Shown piece after piece: positions 45,789 to 57,919 of a DNA stretch of 64,000 bases. This DNA comes from Chrysopilus asiliformis (lineage: Eukaryota; Arthropoda; Insecta; Diptera; Rhagionidae). The first letter of the stretch is position 1. Every line of letters begins with the position of its first letter. The notes beneath the pieces were generated by a model. That model saw nothing but the letters and a program-made list of their open reading frames with translations. It made no database searches and had not been told where the DNA came from. The DNA lies in the NCBI GenBank assembly GCA_964034945.1, contig OZ035960.1, positions 17,720,403-17,784,402 of the forward strand. The letters run 5' to 3'. Both the position numbers and the translations under genes were made by a program.

Positions 45789-46300
45789 AGCAACCAGGGT
45801 GTTAGGGATGACAAAAGATTTTGACTTGCATGTCCGTCTGTCTGTCCGTCCGCCCGTGAACACCATAACTTTCGAAATGATTGAGCTAGAGACTTGAAAT
45901 GTTGTACAGTTACGTTTTCTGTAAATGGCTAGGCTAAGTTCTTGAACGGACAAAATTGGTCCATTCCCTCACGCCTCCCACATACCAACGAAACAGTTTT
46001 TTGCAATTTTCTCGAAAACGGTGAATCGTACTGAAATTTTTATAAAGGAAAAATGTGATTAGAATATAATTTTACATAACTCATCCATACAACAAAATCC
46101 AATCGGACCACTGCTTCCTCCCTCCCCATACAAATTGAATACTTCTTTTCTATTTTCTCGAAAACGGTGAAACGTATTCAAAAATTTATAATGGTAAAAT
46201 CTGTTTAAAATATGATTTTACATAACCGTTCCATACATCAAAATCCAAGCAGGCCACTCCTTTCCCCCTCTCCTCCTCTCCAAAACAAATGGATTTTTTA
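45789..46300 (-). repeat. dispersed repeat, GTCY-array family B
   Basis: Starts ACCAGGGTGTTAGGGATGAC (about 45792), a short GTCC/GTCT tract, ATTGAGCTAGAGACTTGAAA, then two units built on 'TTTTCTCGAAAACGGTGAA' and 'CATACATCAAAATCCAA'. Inverted relative to 57920-58335. Confidence 0.75.
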
Positions 46301-46512
46301 AAATAAACATTCTTTTTGTCATCATATAGAGTATTTGACGAATTTTTACATATTTTTTTTTGAATTTTTTTATCTCTTATTTTATTGAATCTCCAAAACA
46401 TCTTTGAGGGTGATTTGACCCCCGCGAAGAAAGGCCTCGAGAATTCTTTTTCCTGAGAATTCTCGAGAATTCCCGAGCAATATTTCTTCCCGATTCTCGA
46501 GAATTTTACATA

Positions 46513-47004
46513 CAGGGTATTCACAGTCCTCTTTTAAATTGCGAGTAATTTTACCGCTCGGTAATTCAGTCAAATTTAACAGATTTTTAACGAGACGGTA
46601 ATTTGGTTCATGTAAAAATGAATTGCCGGGTTCCGTAATTGTGGACATGCCTTGAGTCGTGTTTTCCGGCCCGGTTATTCGGTATCAAGAATCAACCGCG
46701 GGTGGCGCTAGTAATGTTTTTAGTTGTCAAATTTTTTCGCTGGTTATCTCATCGGACTGCAAATTTTTTCAATTTTGATAGCCGTTGCCACAATAGAAAT
46801 TCAAAAGAATAAATCAAACATGGATTTAAAGGTATGTGACATATTTTACAATTAAATTCGCAGTTCATGATTTGGTCACGTATCCAATAAAAGCGCTGTT
46901 CTCAAATCTGTGCTGTGGGATGTTCACAGCAGAATATTTTCAGTCTTTTAATATTACCGGAAACACCGAATACCGAAAATTAAAAGAGGATTGTGAATAC
47001 CCTG
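46513..47004. mobile_element. mariner-type MITE
   Basis: Left CAGGGTATTCACAGTCCTCT, right the complement of CAGGGTATTCACAATCCTCT, about 26 bp of inverted ends plus a further inner pair with ACCG words. TA precedes the left end; AT, not TA, follows the right end. Confidence 0.7.
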
Positions 47005-49182
47005 ATTGTGAATTTTGAGAATAGAAAAATTTAAAAACGCACAAAAAATAATCGAAAAAAAACCATTTTTTTTTTTGAAAATTTCTGAAAAAAATATTAA
47101 TATTATTACAGTATAGTTTTATTTTTTAGGATGATTAATCAGTTTTTCAGTTGATAAGTTAACATAATTTTTAAAATATAATTTTTTAAACGACAAAATT
47201 TAACGAAATGCAGCGACTGAGTTTTGTGAGCTCTGATGTTAGGCTGATGTCAGGCTTTTCGGGCCCTTTTCCCCTCAACAAACTTTTTCCTGTCTTTTTG
47301 TGCGTATGAAGTTTAGAACGGCCGTACCACTATCGTATGCCTCTTCCCCAATAAGCCTGTAACGTATTTTATGGACAATCCACCATAAAAAAATTTGAAA
47401 TTAAAACCTGTGGTCAAAGCTTAATTTTATTTTTTCTAAACAAAAAAAAAGATTTTAGAAAAGAACTGTAAACTTTTTAAATAATGATAACCGCAGCTTT
47501 TGATAGTCACACATTTCTTTGTGGCAAAAATTGTGGCTACATATCAAAACCCTCAACACGAAAAGTGGTACAAAAAGGGGCCAAGCAACATTGAAAAAGG
47601 ACAGAAAAAAAAATTCAAACCACTGCTTAGCTCAAATCTTGTGTCAACAACGTGTTTATCCGCACTACGTCAGGCTTAAGGGCTTAACATTCAATTTATC
47701 GTGGCTAAGCTGTAAAAAGCTGAAAGTAGAATGGTGAATATAATACCGTACCGAACCCATATCCACCACAGATTCTACCCAATCATCCCAAAAATTTGGC
47801 ACACGAAAAAAAAGAAACTGGGAATATCCAGGTTTCTCTAAAAGTTACATAAAAGTTGAACCATATCTATTTATATATACCAGGGGGTATGAGAATAAAA
47901 TACTCAAAACGCATACTATGAATTCCATTTGAACTATATGTTTCAAAGGAGGATGGCCGCCCGGCATTTTCTGTTCTATAGTTGTAGTCCTCGTCCCGAC
48001 AACAACGTTTGTTGTCATCGGCCTGTTTGGTCCCATCTGAATGCCTGACGTCGCTGATTACTTGTCTAGGGATCATGTTCGAGCCTCCCGGAGCTGAGTA
48101 CCATGGAGGGAAACACGTTTAGGAGCCACATCAACTTTATTTACGTGCCACAAAATGACGACCGAGATCAACCGACCAGCCGTCCGACGACATCCTTATA
48201 GTAGATCCAATAAAATACGAAGGTACACAAGATATGTAGGTGCATATCACTTGTAACAGCCATGGGAACTTTCAGGGTGACAAATTTTTTTGTACTTAAG
48301 GACGAACAGGATATATTTCCTCGGAAAGATGTATTTCGTCTGTCTTCATAGTGTCCTCCTCTATAAGGGCGTCGATCGTTCGGCCTTTTTTTCATTATTA
48401 TTAGATTCAAGTATACCGAAGATCTTTTCTAAATACACACGGACAAACCTAACTATTCGTTTGCCTCGATATATACTCGATATAGATAGTTAAAGATGCC
48501 TGTCTATTCTAGTTTTCTATTTGACTATGTCGTTTCAGCACTTGTGGTTGTTCTCTTCTTGTAGTCCGCCCAATTTTTCCTCTCGTTTCGGATCATCGGT
48601 CCCTAATACTATTATTTAAGGAGAGATATATAAATCAAGTTGTCTGGATTTTTCAGTTAAGGACGAAAAGCTTAATTTATTTCACAGATAAATGGATATA
48701 GGACAGAGAGATGGCTTACGGTCTGGTTTAATTGGAACACATTTTGTCTCAGCATTTATTTGCTGTTTCTATCCCCAAATCAAAGTCTATTGTCTTTGGT
48801 TGTGCTCTACATTTATTTGGTTCAAAGTTGCTCTTATTTTTAAATTTTACCGAAAACAAATACGTACAAATTAAAGAAACTTGTTAATTTTTTTTTACGA
48901 AATGTGTTTAATTCTGAAGAGAATGCAAATTCAATTTAAAAATCTTGGAAAAATATTGTTAAGAAAAATATCTTGGGAATGTCCATAAAATATGTTAGGC
49001 ACATATATATTGGACTTTTCGGACTCCCCCCGCCCTCGTAAATATTTTTCGGGATATTTCATATGGAGTCTATTACCACCGTCATACTATTGCAAATCTT
49101 TTTCCCCTTTAAATGTATGACAGGTTTTTATAAGGCTAAACTTTTTTTTTATTGATCTTAAACATTTTTTTAGGTAGAGTAA
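47005..49182. other. intergenic DNA with a GC-richer patch, no confident gene
   Basis: 47930-48190 is richer in GC and holds a 69-codon hydrophilic frame on the minus strand (47867-48076); see findings. Fragments of the 'CCATAAAATACGTCA' family lie near 47350-47395 and 48978-49000. Confidence 0.45.
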
Positions 49183-49663
49183 TGCCCTAAACACATGTGC
49201 AGATTTTCTGCATGCAGAGCTGCATGCATATCTGCAGCTAAGACACATGAGCGGATTTTTTTGACATTTAATCGCATCGGCTGCTGTCAACAATGGAAGA
49301 AGAATTGGCCAATTTTTATATTGGAAATGGATGGATCACCTTTGGAAATGGATGGATCACCTCATCTTCCTGAAAGACGTAGATAACGTCAATACAAAGT
49401 ATTGAATATTTTCTACTGGACTTTCCTTTTCCTTTTCTTTCCTTTTCCACTGTGTACGAATTTAGTCCATTTGCTAACAGTCGATTTTGCCAAACACCAA
49501 AAAAGAATCCTCGGTTGGCATCACTAATTCTGCGCAGAGAAAGTTGAATTTGAGATAGCATGCAGCTCTGCGCTGCATGCAGAATTTACATGTGTTCCAC
49601 TTCATATAAACGAGTGTATTTAAATTCCGCTGCATTCAGAATTCTGCACATGTATTTAGGGCA
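49183..49663. mobile_element. TAA-flanked MITE
   Basis: Left TGCCCTAAACACATGTGCAG, right the complement of TGCCCTAAATACATGTGCAG. TAA on both sides (49180-49182 and 49664-49666). Inner TGCATGCAG words are repeated. A 21-bp word is duplicated in tandem at about 49320-49361. 481 bp. Confidence 0.85.
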
Positions 49664-49696
49664 TAAAGAAATCGCTACAAAGTAGCGTACGCTAAT

Positions 49697-49775
49697 CTAC
49701 CGCTAACAGCTTTCCAATGCAGTAAACCGCATCAAAATTGGTTGAGGTTTACTGGTAGAAAGTGACCTTACATAT
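49697..49775. repeat. short dispersed repeat (shared with 53597-53675)
   Basis: CTAACAGCTTTCCAATGCAG, then TAAACCGCATCAAAATTGGT and TGAGGTTTACT; nearly the same text at 53597-53675 in the same orientation. Confidence 0.75.
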
Positions 49776-49911
49776 TTTCATTAAGTTCGTACGTACATTC
49801 TACACATAGAATTTCTTGAAAAAATGCGCCGCAGGCGAAAGTTACAGCATTTCGATGTCAAATATACTCTCAAATTGAAAACTTCACATTCCGTGTTTTG
49901 TGTTTTTTGAC

Positions 49912-50553
49912 GGCTAAAGAGCTAAACAGAATGGGAGCGTCAGTGGCAAGCGTCCGCGTCATTTTTTTTAAACCAATGAAGCGCAATTGAGGCAGACAGA
50001 ATGATGACGGCAACGGCACCGTCGCCACTCAGTTTGAACCAAATCCAAAAAGTGCCACGGCTTCAAATTTTTAGTTACAAAACTGACGGCTACTGGCGCT
50101 ACTATCTATGCCAACGTACAATAATCCCTCCAACTGCGCGGTAGATACGTTCCACAAAAAGAGCGCGCAAACCGAAACCGCGCACTGTGAACCCTATTTT
50201 GTATGAAATTTTGGGGCTAGAGACATGTTTTTTTAAACGAAAATTATAAAAAAAACCGCGTAGCTGCGACATTTTTACTGCGCAGTTCGAAATTTTTGTA
50301 TTAAAAACTTAATCGCGTAGTTACGAAACCGCGCAGTTAAAAACCGCGCAGTTGGAGGGATTACTGTATTTGCAATTTTCACAACAAGGGGCACTACTAT
50401 CGGTATGTTTAACTGAATAACATTTGACAACAAATGCCACTGCCCGCCATTGACGCTTCTCATTGTGTCAAATCGGGGTCATCTGACGACGGCACCATGC
50501 CGCCCGCCGTTGCCGCTTGCTGTTGACGCTCCCATTCTGGTTAGCTCTTTGGT
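49912..50553. mobile_element. MITE with AGAATGGGAGCG ends, host of a nested MITE
   Basis: Left AAAGAGCTAAACAGAATGGG, right the complement of AAAGAGCTAACCAGAATGGG; pairing extends over about 40 bp into GCGTCA...GCAAGCG. The middle is split by the 50119-50366 element. Superfamily not clear from flanks. Confidence 0.75.
50119..50366. mobile_element. TA-flanked pogo/Tigger-like MITE, nested
   Basis: Left CAATAATCCCTCCAACTGCG, right the complement of CAGTAATCCCTCCAACTGCG. TA on both sides (50117-50118 and 50367-50368). CCGCG words recur inside, as in pogo/Tigger ends. It lies within 49912-50553, so it inserted later. Confidence 0.85.
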
Positions 50554-51309
50554 TTTATCAAGTAAACTTCTTAATTAAATCGAAATTTGCCGAACATTTT
50601 TATAACCTTCGGACACATTCAAAACTCCTCCCCGGGGCCTTAAAAACAAAACTGTGTCCGGGAAAAACAGGACGGATGGCAACCCTAGTTACTCGAGACC
50701 TGTCAACGATCTAAAATAATCGATAAAGCTACCTATCTAGCTTTGCAGATTATTAGCTTTCAGAAGTCTTATCTCTCGAATAAAGTGTGGCACTTTTTTA
50801 TTCCTTTTAAAGGATCATTAATCCATTTAATATATTTACATACGTAATAAGTGTAAAAAGAATTTTAATTTGATTTTTCTACCAATCACCGATGACGGTT
50901 ATGTCAATAATTATTATTACACGGAGTAATTTGTATGTCACGTTCATGTAAGGATAATTAAAGTTTCAGTAAAATTTATTTAATTAAGAGCACTAAAACA
51001 TCATGAATTTTGATTTGTGTGCTTTGATTTGTGGTCACCTTTATCAGTAATAAAAATCTAATCAGATACTAGTGCTTTGACTTTGTTGAATTTAATTACT
51101 GTTTCCATGATGAAATGTAAATTGAACTGGCTACGAATTAGTGTTTTCATAGCACTTGTAATTTAATACTGTCCAAATATAATTATGGCGACATAATTAC
51201 CTTTTTAATTCATTCGGGGTTCATTTACAAAGAGTGCGGTTATTTCAATTACATTTTAAACAACTGCAGTGAATTAAATAAAACAAAATAAAATTTTCCC
51301 ATGAAGCCT
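50554..51309. other. intergenic AT-rich DNA
   Basis: 50650-50695 (GTCCGGGAAAAACAGGACGG, then GATGGCAACCCTAG) looks like one end of an old DNA transposon. No gene seen. Confidence 0.5.
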
Positions 51310-51621
51310 GCCCATTAGGAGGTTGAGAAATGTTGGAAGGTTATCGGAGCCGCTGATCATAAAGGTTAAAGTTTGAAAATTTGAAACCGAAGGACCTGTA
51401 AGGATAACACACATATTCTTTTTCACATTTTTTCTCGGAAAAACTGGTATTATGGCGTTTTTGGGATCACGAATCTGGTGCTACAATTTCAATATTCGAA
51501 ATGGAAGTCCTGAAGTCATAACTATTTCTTTTCAAAAGTTTTTAAGTTATTTCTTGGGTTTTTGACGCATTAAAACTTATGCGAAATACTATAACCCGGC
51601 AACGGCGAGTATGCACGGTAG
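51310..51621 (+). mobile_element. Helitron-like fragment (body and 3' end)
   Basis: CCCATTAGGAGGTTGAGAAA matches 11884-11903. The body has AAGGACCTGTAAGGATAAC as in the 17.6-kb tandem block. It ends ACCCGGCAACGGCGAGTATG and GTAG, a worn form of the CTAG terminus. Confidence 0.6.
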
Positions 51622-52687
51622 TAACCTATAAAACAACATTTCGTTTCGAATTTTTAAATATCAATCACATTTCAACATTTTTTTTTTCAAGAGCATAAGA
51701 ATAAAACTTTTCTGATATCTGTTTATTTAAACGAAATAATAAAAAATATAAAAAACAGGAACTCAATTCAGTGTTTTATTGATTTATTTTCAGCAAATAA
51801 TATTTAGTTATCCAATCAAATTGAATTATTTTGCCTATGTTTTCCTAATATCCCGGAACATAAACACGTGCAACCAATAAACATTTATCCCATACGCACA
51901 CATAATCAACCAATAATTGATTCAATGATTTCCAAGTAAATCATTCTATAAAAACATTGAATTACTTTGAATTTCCAACTGTGTTTAGTTGTAATTGGTT
52001 GAAATAAATTAATTTCAATCACATTAGGTAAATTAACCGCAAAAATTATTGAATTACTTATTTATAAAAATTCAGAACGAGTTTATTGTAACTTTTAAGT
52101 GATAGTACTGTTTGTACATATGATTATTTACACAAAAAAAAAATTAAATTTGTCATTTGCTTCCATCGATGCGGTTTATTGAATTTTTGAATATAGAATA
52201 AAAATTAAAAAGTTTATACAAAATTAATTAAAACATTTTTGAATTGTAGATTAATCAATTTATCTATTGAGTATCTTCTTTAGGTTTAACATATAATAAT
52301 ATCTCCATATTTTTTGTTTTTTTAAACATATCGAGCTCAATTTTCACTTCTGAGTTTGATTTGGATATTTATTTAGTTCTACATCAATAATTTTACATTT
52401 AAAATATCTTGGGACACGTTTATGCTTGCATTTAAAATATCTTGGGACACGTTTATACTTGCAATTTTTCTCGAATTTTTCCGCGAATGTTGTTCATCTA
52501 TCGCAGAATAAATTCACTTAGAAAAAGTTGTCCAAAATCGAATTTACTCTGTCGGTTTTACATGAAAAAATTTGAGTTCCGGGGTTTTTCCAGAATAAAT
52601 TTCGAATTTTATATCGTAATGTAAACGGCTATGAAACGTGAATTAAATGTCAGAGAAAAAAAATTGCGATGAAGTATCAATGTTTAC
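51622..52687. other. intergenic AT-rich DNA with a 33-bp tandem duplication
   Basis: 52396-52428 and 52429-52461 are two copies of a 33-bp unit with one mismatch. No gene recognised. Confidence 0.6.
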
Positions 52688-52690
52688 TTA

Positions 52691-53076
52691 AGGTACCGCC
52701 CCACATGAGAGTAAATACGCGAGTAACTCTCAAAATCTCTCGAGAGTTACTCGCAGGAGGTTGTTCATTTGAGAGTTAATTTCGGCGATTTTTCTCTTTT
52801 CAAGACCAATATCTTGATTTTTTTTGACATCTTGCTTTGGCGAGTTTTCGAGAGCCACTAGCGAAATTCAAACGCCGTTCGTATCTGGCGAGCAACTCCC
52901 CGAGAGTTCAGTGGGTGTGTGTCGACTAGAGAGTAGAATTACTTTTGACAGCTCGCAGAAACTAGCTCGCGAGTTTTTGCGAATTTCTGCGAGCGACTCT
53001 CTGAGACGTGTCCATTTGCGAGTAGCTGCTATCGAGAGGTTCTCGCCGGCATTTACTCTCATGTGGAGCGGCACCT
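52691..53076. mobile_element. TTA-flanked foldback MITE
   Basis: Left AGGTACCGCCCCACATGAGA, right the complement of AGGTGCCGCTCCACATGAGA, running on to GTAAAT. TTA on both sides (52688-52690 and 53077-53079). Interior dense in CGAGAG and CTCTCG words. 386 bp. Confidence 0.88.
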
Positions 53077-53079
53077 TTA

Positions 53080-54092
53080 AATCATTAATAAGTATATTTC
53101 ATTAGCGTTCATTACATAGGTTTTTTTTTCGAAAAATTACAAAAAAATTATCTTTACTTTTGACTGGGAATTATTAATCACACTAATCTATCGTAACCAC
53201 ATTTTTTGTACAAAACATTTTTCTTTTAAGTTTAATTTTTGCTTGCCAAAACCGCAATTGCTAAGTGGTTTTTAAAAAAAAGCAATTTGCATCTTTATAA
53301 AAAAGACAGCTTCATTAACCTTGCGGTAAAGTGATACATAATTAAACCTAATATATTAAGAAATAGTGTATTAGTACAAAAAGATTCCAAAAATCGAGAA
53401 CTAATTGAGGTAGAAATGGAACCAATGGAAAAGTCTTTTGCAATTTTCTCGAAAAGTTTTTTGCAACGGTTCATTTTTTCCAAAAACTGTCTACGTAATT
53501 TTTGCATACATCAAAATCCTATTGGAGACCATTTTTATACATACCATTGGGTTGCCTGCCTCCAAATATAATTTTTTTCAGAATCGCTGTCAAAGGGACG
53601 CTAACAGCTTTCAAGTGCAATAAACCGCATCAAAATCGGTTGAGGTTTACTTATGGAAAATGATCTTGCAAATTTCCGTTACAAACATAGGCAAACCCTG
53701 ACATCTTGTAGACTCATCGAACTGAGTTGATAGGTGTATATTTCTCGGGGGCACTCAGGCCGGGATCCCGTTCGGATTTCGATTTTACAAGTATTTTCAA
53801 TGCCTTTCTTATAAAGGGTCTTTCAACAAGGACATGACAATTTTGTATTTTAATAAAAACACACCCTAAAACTTTTTTTATGATCTAGCAATGCTAAAAC
53901 GTCAGTCAAGGTTTACATTTTTATCATGGTGAAGTTCACGAACGTTTAAACTAGTGTGACGCTGTGTGACGCTGATACTGGACTCCATAAAAGCTTGAAG
54001 GGGTAGGAGGGGGAGTTCCAGGTTCGAAAGACCGCAAATTAGCGTGACGTATTTTTAGCCCCTAAGGTGTTTACATTATCTATAATTTTTTA
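53080..54092. other. intergenic DNA with repeat fragments
   Basis: 53425-53535 has worn words of GTCY family B (TTTGCAATTTTCTCGAAAAG, CATACATCAAAATCCTATTG). 53597-53675 matches 49697-49775. 54020-54060 has the end of a 'GCGTGACGTATTTT' element. No gene. Confidence 0.5.
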
Positions 54093-54094
54093 TA

Positions 54095-54656
54095 CACGGT
54101 GGGCCAGAATAGACGCAGGGGTTTGAAGTCTTTATAACTTTTTTTTTATTTTTTTTTTTTTAATTTTGTTTCAGCATTTTGTTAAGAAGACTTGGGCAAT
54201 TTAAAATGGACCTGTACACAATAGAACAACGAACCGGTGAGCGGTGGGCTCAATGGCTCTTTTACGGGACATGTTTGGCGGACGCATTATTTCAAAAAGA
54301 AGCGATTTCAATTGGCCTCCGCGTTCACCTGTTCTAACGACCCCAGATTGTTTCCTTTGGGGATATTTGAAAGAAAAGGTGTACGTCAACAAGCCAACAA
54401 CCATCAGCCAATTGAAAACCAACATTCGCAGTGAAATCGAGGCCATAACACGAAAGGTTATAGAAAATGTCTTGGAAAGAGCACGGATTTGCGAAGCAGA
54501 AAATGGCCACCACTTGCGGGATATAATTTTCCATGTTTAGACCAAAAATATTCCCCATCAATCAACTACATGTATTTGAAAAAAAAATTATAGGTTTCGC
54601 TAAAATAAAAAATTTATAAAGAATTCAAACCCCCGCGTCTATTCTGGCCCACCCTG
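54095..54656 (+). mobile_element. internally deleted mariner element with both ends
   Basis: Inverted ends of about 45 bp start CACGGTGGGCCAGAATAGAC (left) and CAGGGTGGGCCAGAATAGAC (right, on the minus strand). TA lies on each side (54093-54094 and 54657-54658). 562 bp remain of a usual ~1.3 kb; the transposase keeps only its first codons and its C-terminal end. Confidence 0.93.
54206..54540 (+). pseudogene. mariner transposase remnant (start plus C-terminal third)
   Basis: ATG at 54206 opens MDLYTIEQR, a usual start for this group, then the central part is missing. From about 54259 a different frame reads through to the stop at 54540. It holds NWPPRSPVLTTPDCFLWGYL, the motif around the last catalytic aspartate of the D,D34D-type core, followed by KEKVYVNKPTTISQLK and a C-terminal helix ending in DIIFHV. 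A complete mariner transposase is about 330-350 residues; here the helix-turn-helix domain and the first two catalytic aspartates are gone and the two parts are out of frame, so it is non-functional. The terminal repeats are intact enough that a transposase in trans might still move it. Confidence 0.88.
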
Positions 54657-54658
54657 TA

Positions 54659-57629
54659 TTATAGAGAAAGCAAGATATATTTGAATATCTCACTCAATAT
54701 GCTGATGAATTACCGAATTTTGAAGTAAAAATTTTTTTTTAATTAACTTTTCCTGGAAGTTGTTTTCATTTTAGAACCTGTTCTATTTCGTGTCAAAATA
54801 CTTCAAAACACAATCATTCATCGAAATAGGAAAAAATTCCATTTAAATTCTCTAAATAGACTTATGAAAAGTTTGATGTTTTTTTGGGAAAATATGTGCA
54901 ACAAACATTTAAATCACTGGCTGATGAAAAACAAAAAAGAATAACACCAAAAAATTTATCCATTTGCATATTCACCTGAACGAAATGATTTTTTATTTCA
55001 ATCTATTCTATTCAACTTCGATATATTGGCCAGGTAGATAGATAGATGGATATACCTGGCCTAAATGCGAATAGCCCCTGTGCGATCCTGTCTGTTTTGC
55101 TGTGTTGTCCTGTTTGGTAGTCCCACTATTATTTTTTTTTTCAGTTTCGTCCTCAGTTTCGTATTGAGGTGGTGAATTCTAGCTGTTTTGTATGTTGTTG
55201 ACGTTGTCGTTGTTCCTCTATGCACGATTTTATTTTGATTTTATATGGGTTTGCAGTTGTTTATGTTGAACCTTTGGAAAAAAATCGGCATTCGTAATGG
55301 AAAAATATAGTTGCAGTTCGCTGGTGATGCTTGAAAAAGGATGAGAATCCATAGAAGTCAGTACTCGTATGTATTACGTTATGCTCAACGGATATATGAT
55401 CCAGTTCGTTTTTTTTATTAATATTTTCTTTCCAAAAATTGGTAATCCAATTTGACGCACACTATCCACTTTCACATACCGTGCGATATTCGAATGAATA
55501 CACAGTGACCTAAATTTCGTATCAGCAAAAAAAGCAATTTTACTTCTTTTTTTTGTTGTTGTATCGTTTAGATACAAGTGAAAAAAATGATATTCATTGA
55601 CCAATTCTTATCTATCACTTTTATTTATTCAAACGGTATCATTGCGTTTCACATTTCCACAAATTTTCCCATTGATTTATTTATTCTCGCCTAGTATTAA
55701 AACACTTGAAATAAACTTGCGAACCTTTGTAACGTATTACGGATCCTGGTTAATTTATCACTCGTATCTATAGGTTTCGCACTTAATGTACGAGGATCCA
55801 TACATAAATTTCCTAATTATCTACACACATTCTGTGGGGGAAAACAGCTCCATCAAGTGATAAATAACAGAATAATAAAAACGAAATAATATAATCGAGG
55901 ATAAAGAATTTGGAGAAAAAATCGCTTTTCATAAAGTATTAGCAGCGTTTTAGGATCAACTCAATGGGCCGCATACAAACATTCTATTAACTTCTAACTA
56001 TACGCGTATTTGATCCTTTTCACACTTCAACTTGCCGTTTAAGCAAACGAGATTGCCGCACACTTAAATAGATAACATGTTACGCATCATGGTTTTAGAT
56101 ATTTTTTGTCCATATAATCGATAGATGGATATAGCCTGCCATCAGTTGATAACACATTTTGGGTTCATTTTTATCAAACTATACCGAATGCCATTAAGAT
56201 ATTAAATTACTTAAATCTTGCCCGATCACACGAAATCGAATCAAAATAATAAATAGATTTTGAAGCAGAAAATAAATAAAAAAAAAACTTTTTCTCTGTG
56301 GTATCTGATAGGATTTGGTTTTCTATCGAAACGATTTTCTAAATAACACCAAAAACGTTTAGTATTACATTGACGGAAATCCGATTTGCCAAAAAACTTT
56401 CTTTCCTTTTTTTTCAACAAAAACACATAATTACGGACTTATTTTATCTGGCGATTTTATTTTAGTGTCCCACTAAGTACTGTTTTTAATTTCCCCAAAA
56501 AAACTGTTTTCTATTGGGAATTATATCTGATAGATAAAAATATCTATACTCGAATGATAACACGACGTTTTAATATCTCCAAGGACCACTAAAAATCCCG
56601 TTCGACCAGAAAAACACCGGAGCAAAGTGTCATAGCCACGATTCCGAGATAACTAAACAGAAAATTTTCCAAACAATTTTCTTACGTTTTTCGCTTGAAT
56701 TGCTGAAAGTGACGACCGAAAGCAGCCAAAAGGAAAAATCAGAGCCCCTTCTCTCCTGCGTTCGTGCATAGGCCTTCTGCTTCTATACTGATAGTCGCCT
56801 TAAAAAAACCTTCCCCAACATTCACAATAACCCGGCATCGTTTCGTAGGGGTAGTGAATTTCCCCAAGCGCATGTCACAAGACACATTCATTTTTCAATG
56901 ATTTGAAGGGGCTTTTGGGATTCTAATATGCACCTTTTTTTTAAACTAAATATTTTTTTATTGCTCATTCAAATATGATTTACGAAATCATATCTACTGA
57001 GAATTTTCTCACAGTATAAAGTGATCCAAACAGAAAATAGGGGTAATAGATTGCTACCCTAAGGCACAATTCGTCTATCTGTTGAGAAATCCACAGATCA
57101 ATCTATCAGAATCGTACCCCTTGAATCCTCTTTTCTACCCCTGTCTGGTTGTAAACGATGCTTCGTGGGTTTCCCATTTGGGGAATGAGCTATCGTAGTA
57201 AATCTCCAAAAAAAATTTACGACTTAATAAATATATGATTGCCCAGCATTTTAAGTGAAAAAGAATTTCGTACTTTATTGCCATTCATGGATTTGCATTC
57301 CATGGAGAAAATTTTTATTTTATACCCTTGATATCTGATTATTCACTATCAGGTAATAAATTTTAATTAAAACTAAAATGGAATGTTTAGTTTAAATTGA
57401 ATAAAATATCGTGGAAAAGCTAAAAAACCGTGCTACCCCTAGCATAATAAATTTATTCAACTTGCAGTCAAACAGTATTCAGCAATTTTTCATCAAAATA
57501 TTTGATCCCCGCTTTACGCGGTTGATTGGGAAACCCCGCGTAGATCGGAACCGTGTAAATCGAGTAGATTCCATTGGATCTTAGTGTATTGGAAAGTTAT
57601 GTAAAAAAATATGCTCAACACATTTCGTC
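54659..57629. other. intergenic AT-rich DNA, no confident gene
   Basis: A 9-bp hairpin GGCCAGGTA/TACCTGGCC lies at 55028-55061 around GATA repeats. 57505-57570 holds CGCTTTACGCGGTT-like words, possibly a worn pogo/Tigger end. No gene recognised. Confidence 0.45.
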
Positions 57630-57633
57630 TTAA

Positions 57634-57892
57634 CACGTTGGCTACCATGTGAGTCACCGGTGTACACACACTATTGTCATTACCGTCAGTTTCTCAAGTT
57701 CCATGGTTGAATGCAGTCGCTCGTGCGGTACAAAGGGGTTTTTTTTGTCCGTTATATTTTATTCGATTCGTTCGTTTTTGTCTGTATTGATATTGTGTTC
57801 ACTGGTGACTCACAAAGTACAGAAATGATTTTTGCGTTTTTTCCCAGTGTATACTAGCGGAGTAAGCGTTTTTTTGGCTGGTAGCCAACGTG
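57634..57892. mobile_element. TTAA-flanked MITE, copy 2 (piggyBac-type)
   Basis: Perfect inverted ends CACGTTGGCTACCA and TTAA on both sides (57630-57633 and 57893-57896). 259 bp. Inverted relative to the copy at 34412-34670; the bodies differ at only a handful of positions. Confidence 0.93.
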
Positions 57893-57919
57893 TTAATACA
57901 TTTTTTTGCGCCTTTTTCG

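Noticed and set aside
48060..48090. tRNA gene suggested by a B-box-like GTTCGAGCC
   Set aside because: No A box or cloverleaf arms could be drawn around it.
48168..48410. 80-codon minus-strand frame with a hydrophobic end
   Set aside because: Basic N-terminal part looked exon-like, but no splice sites join it convincingly to the neighbouring frame and no family is recognisable.
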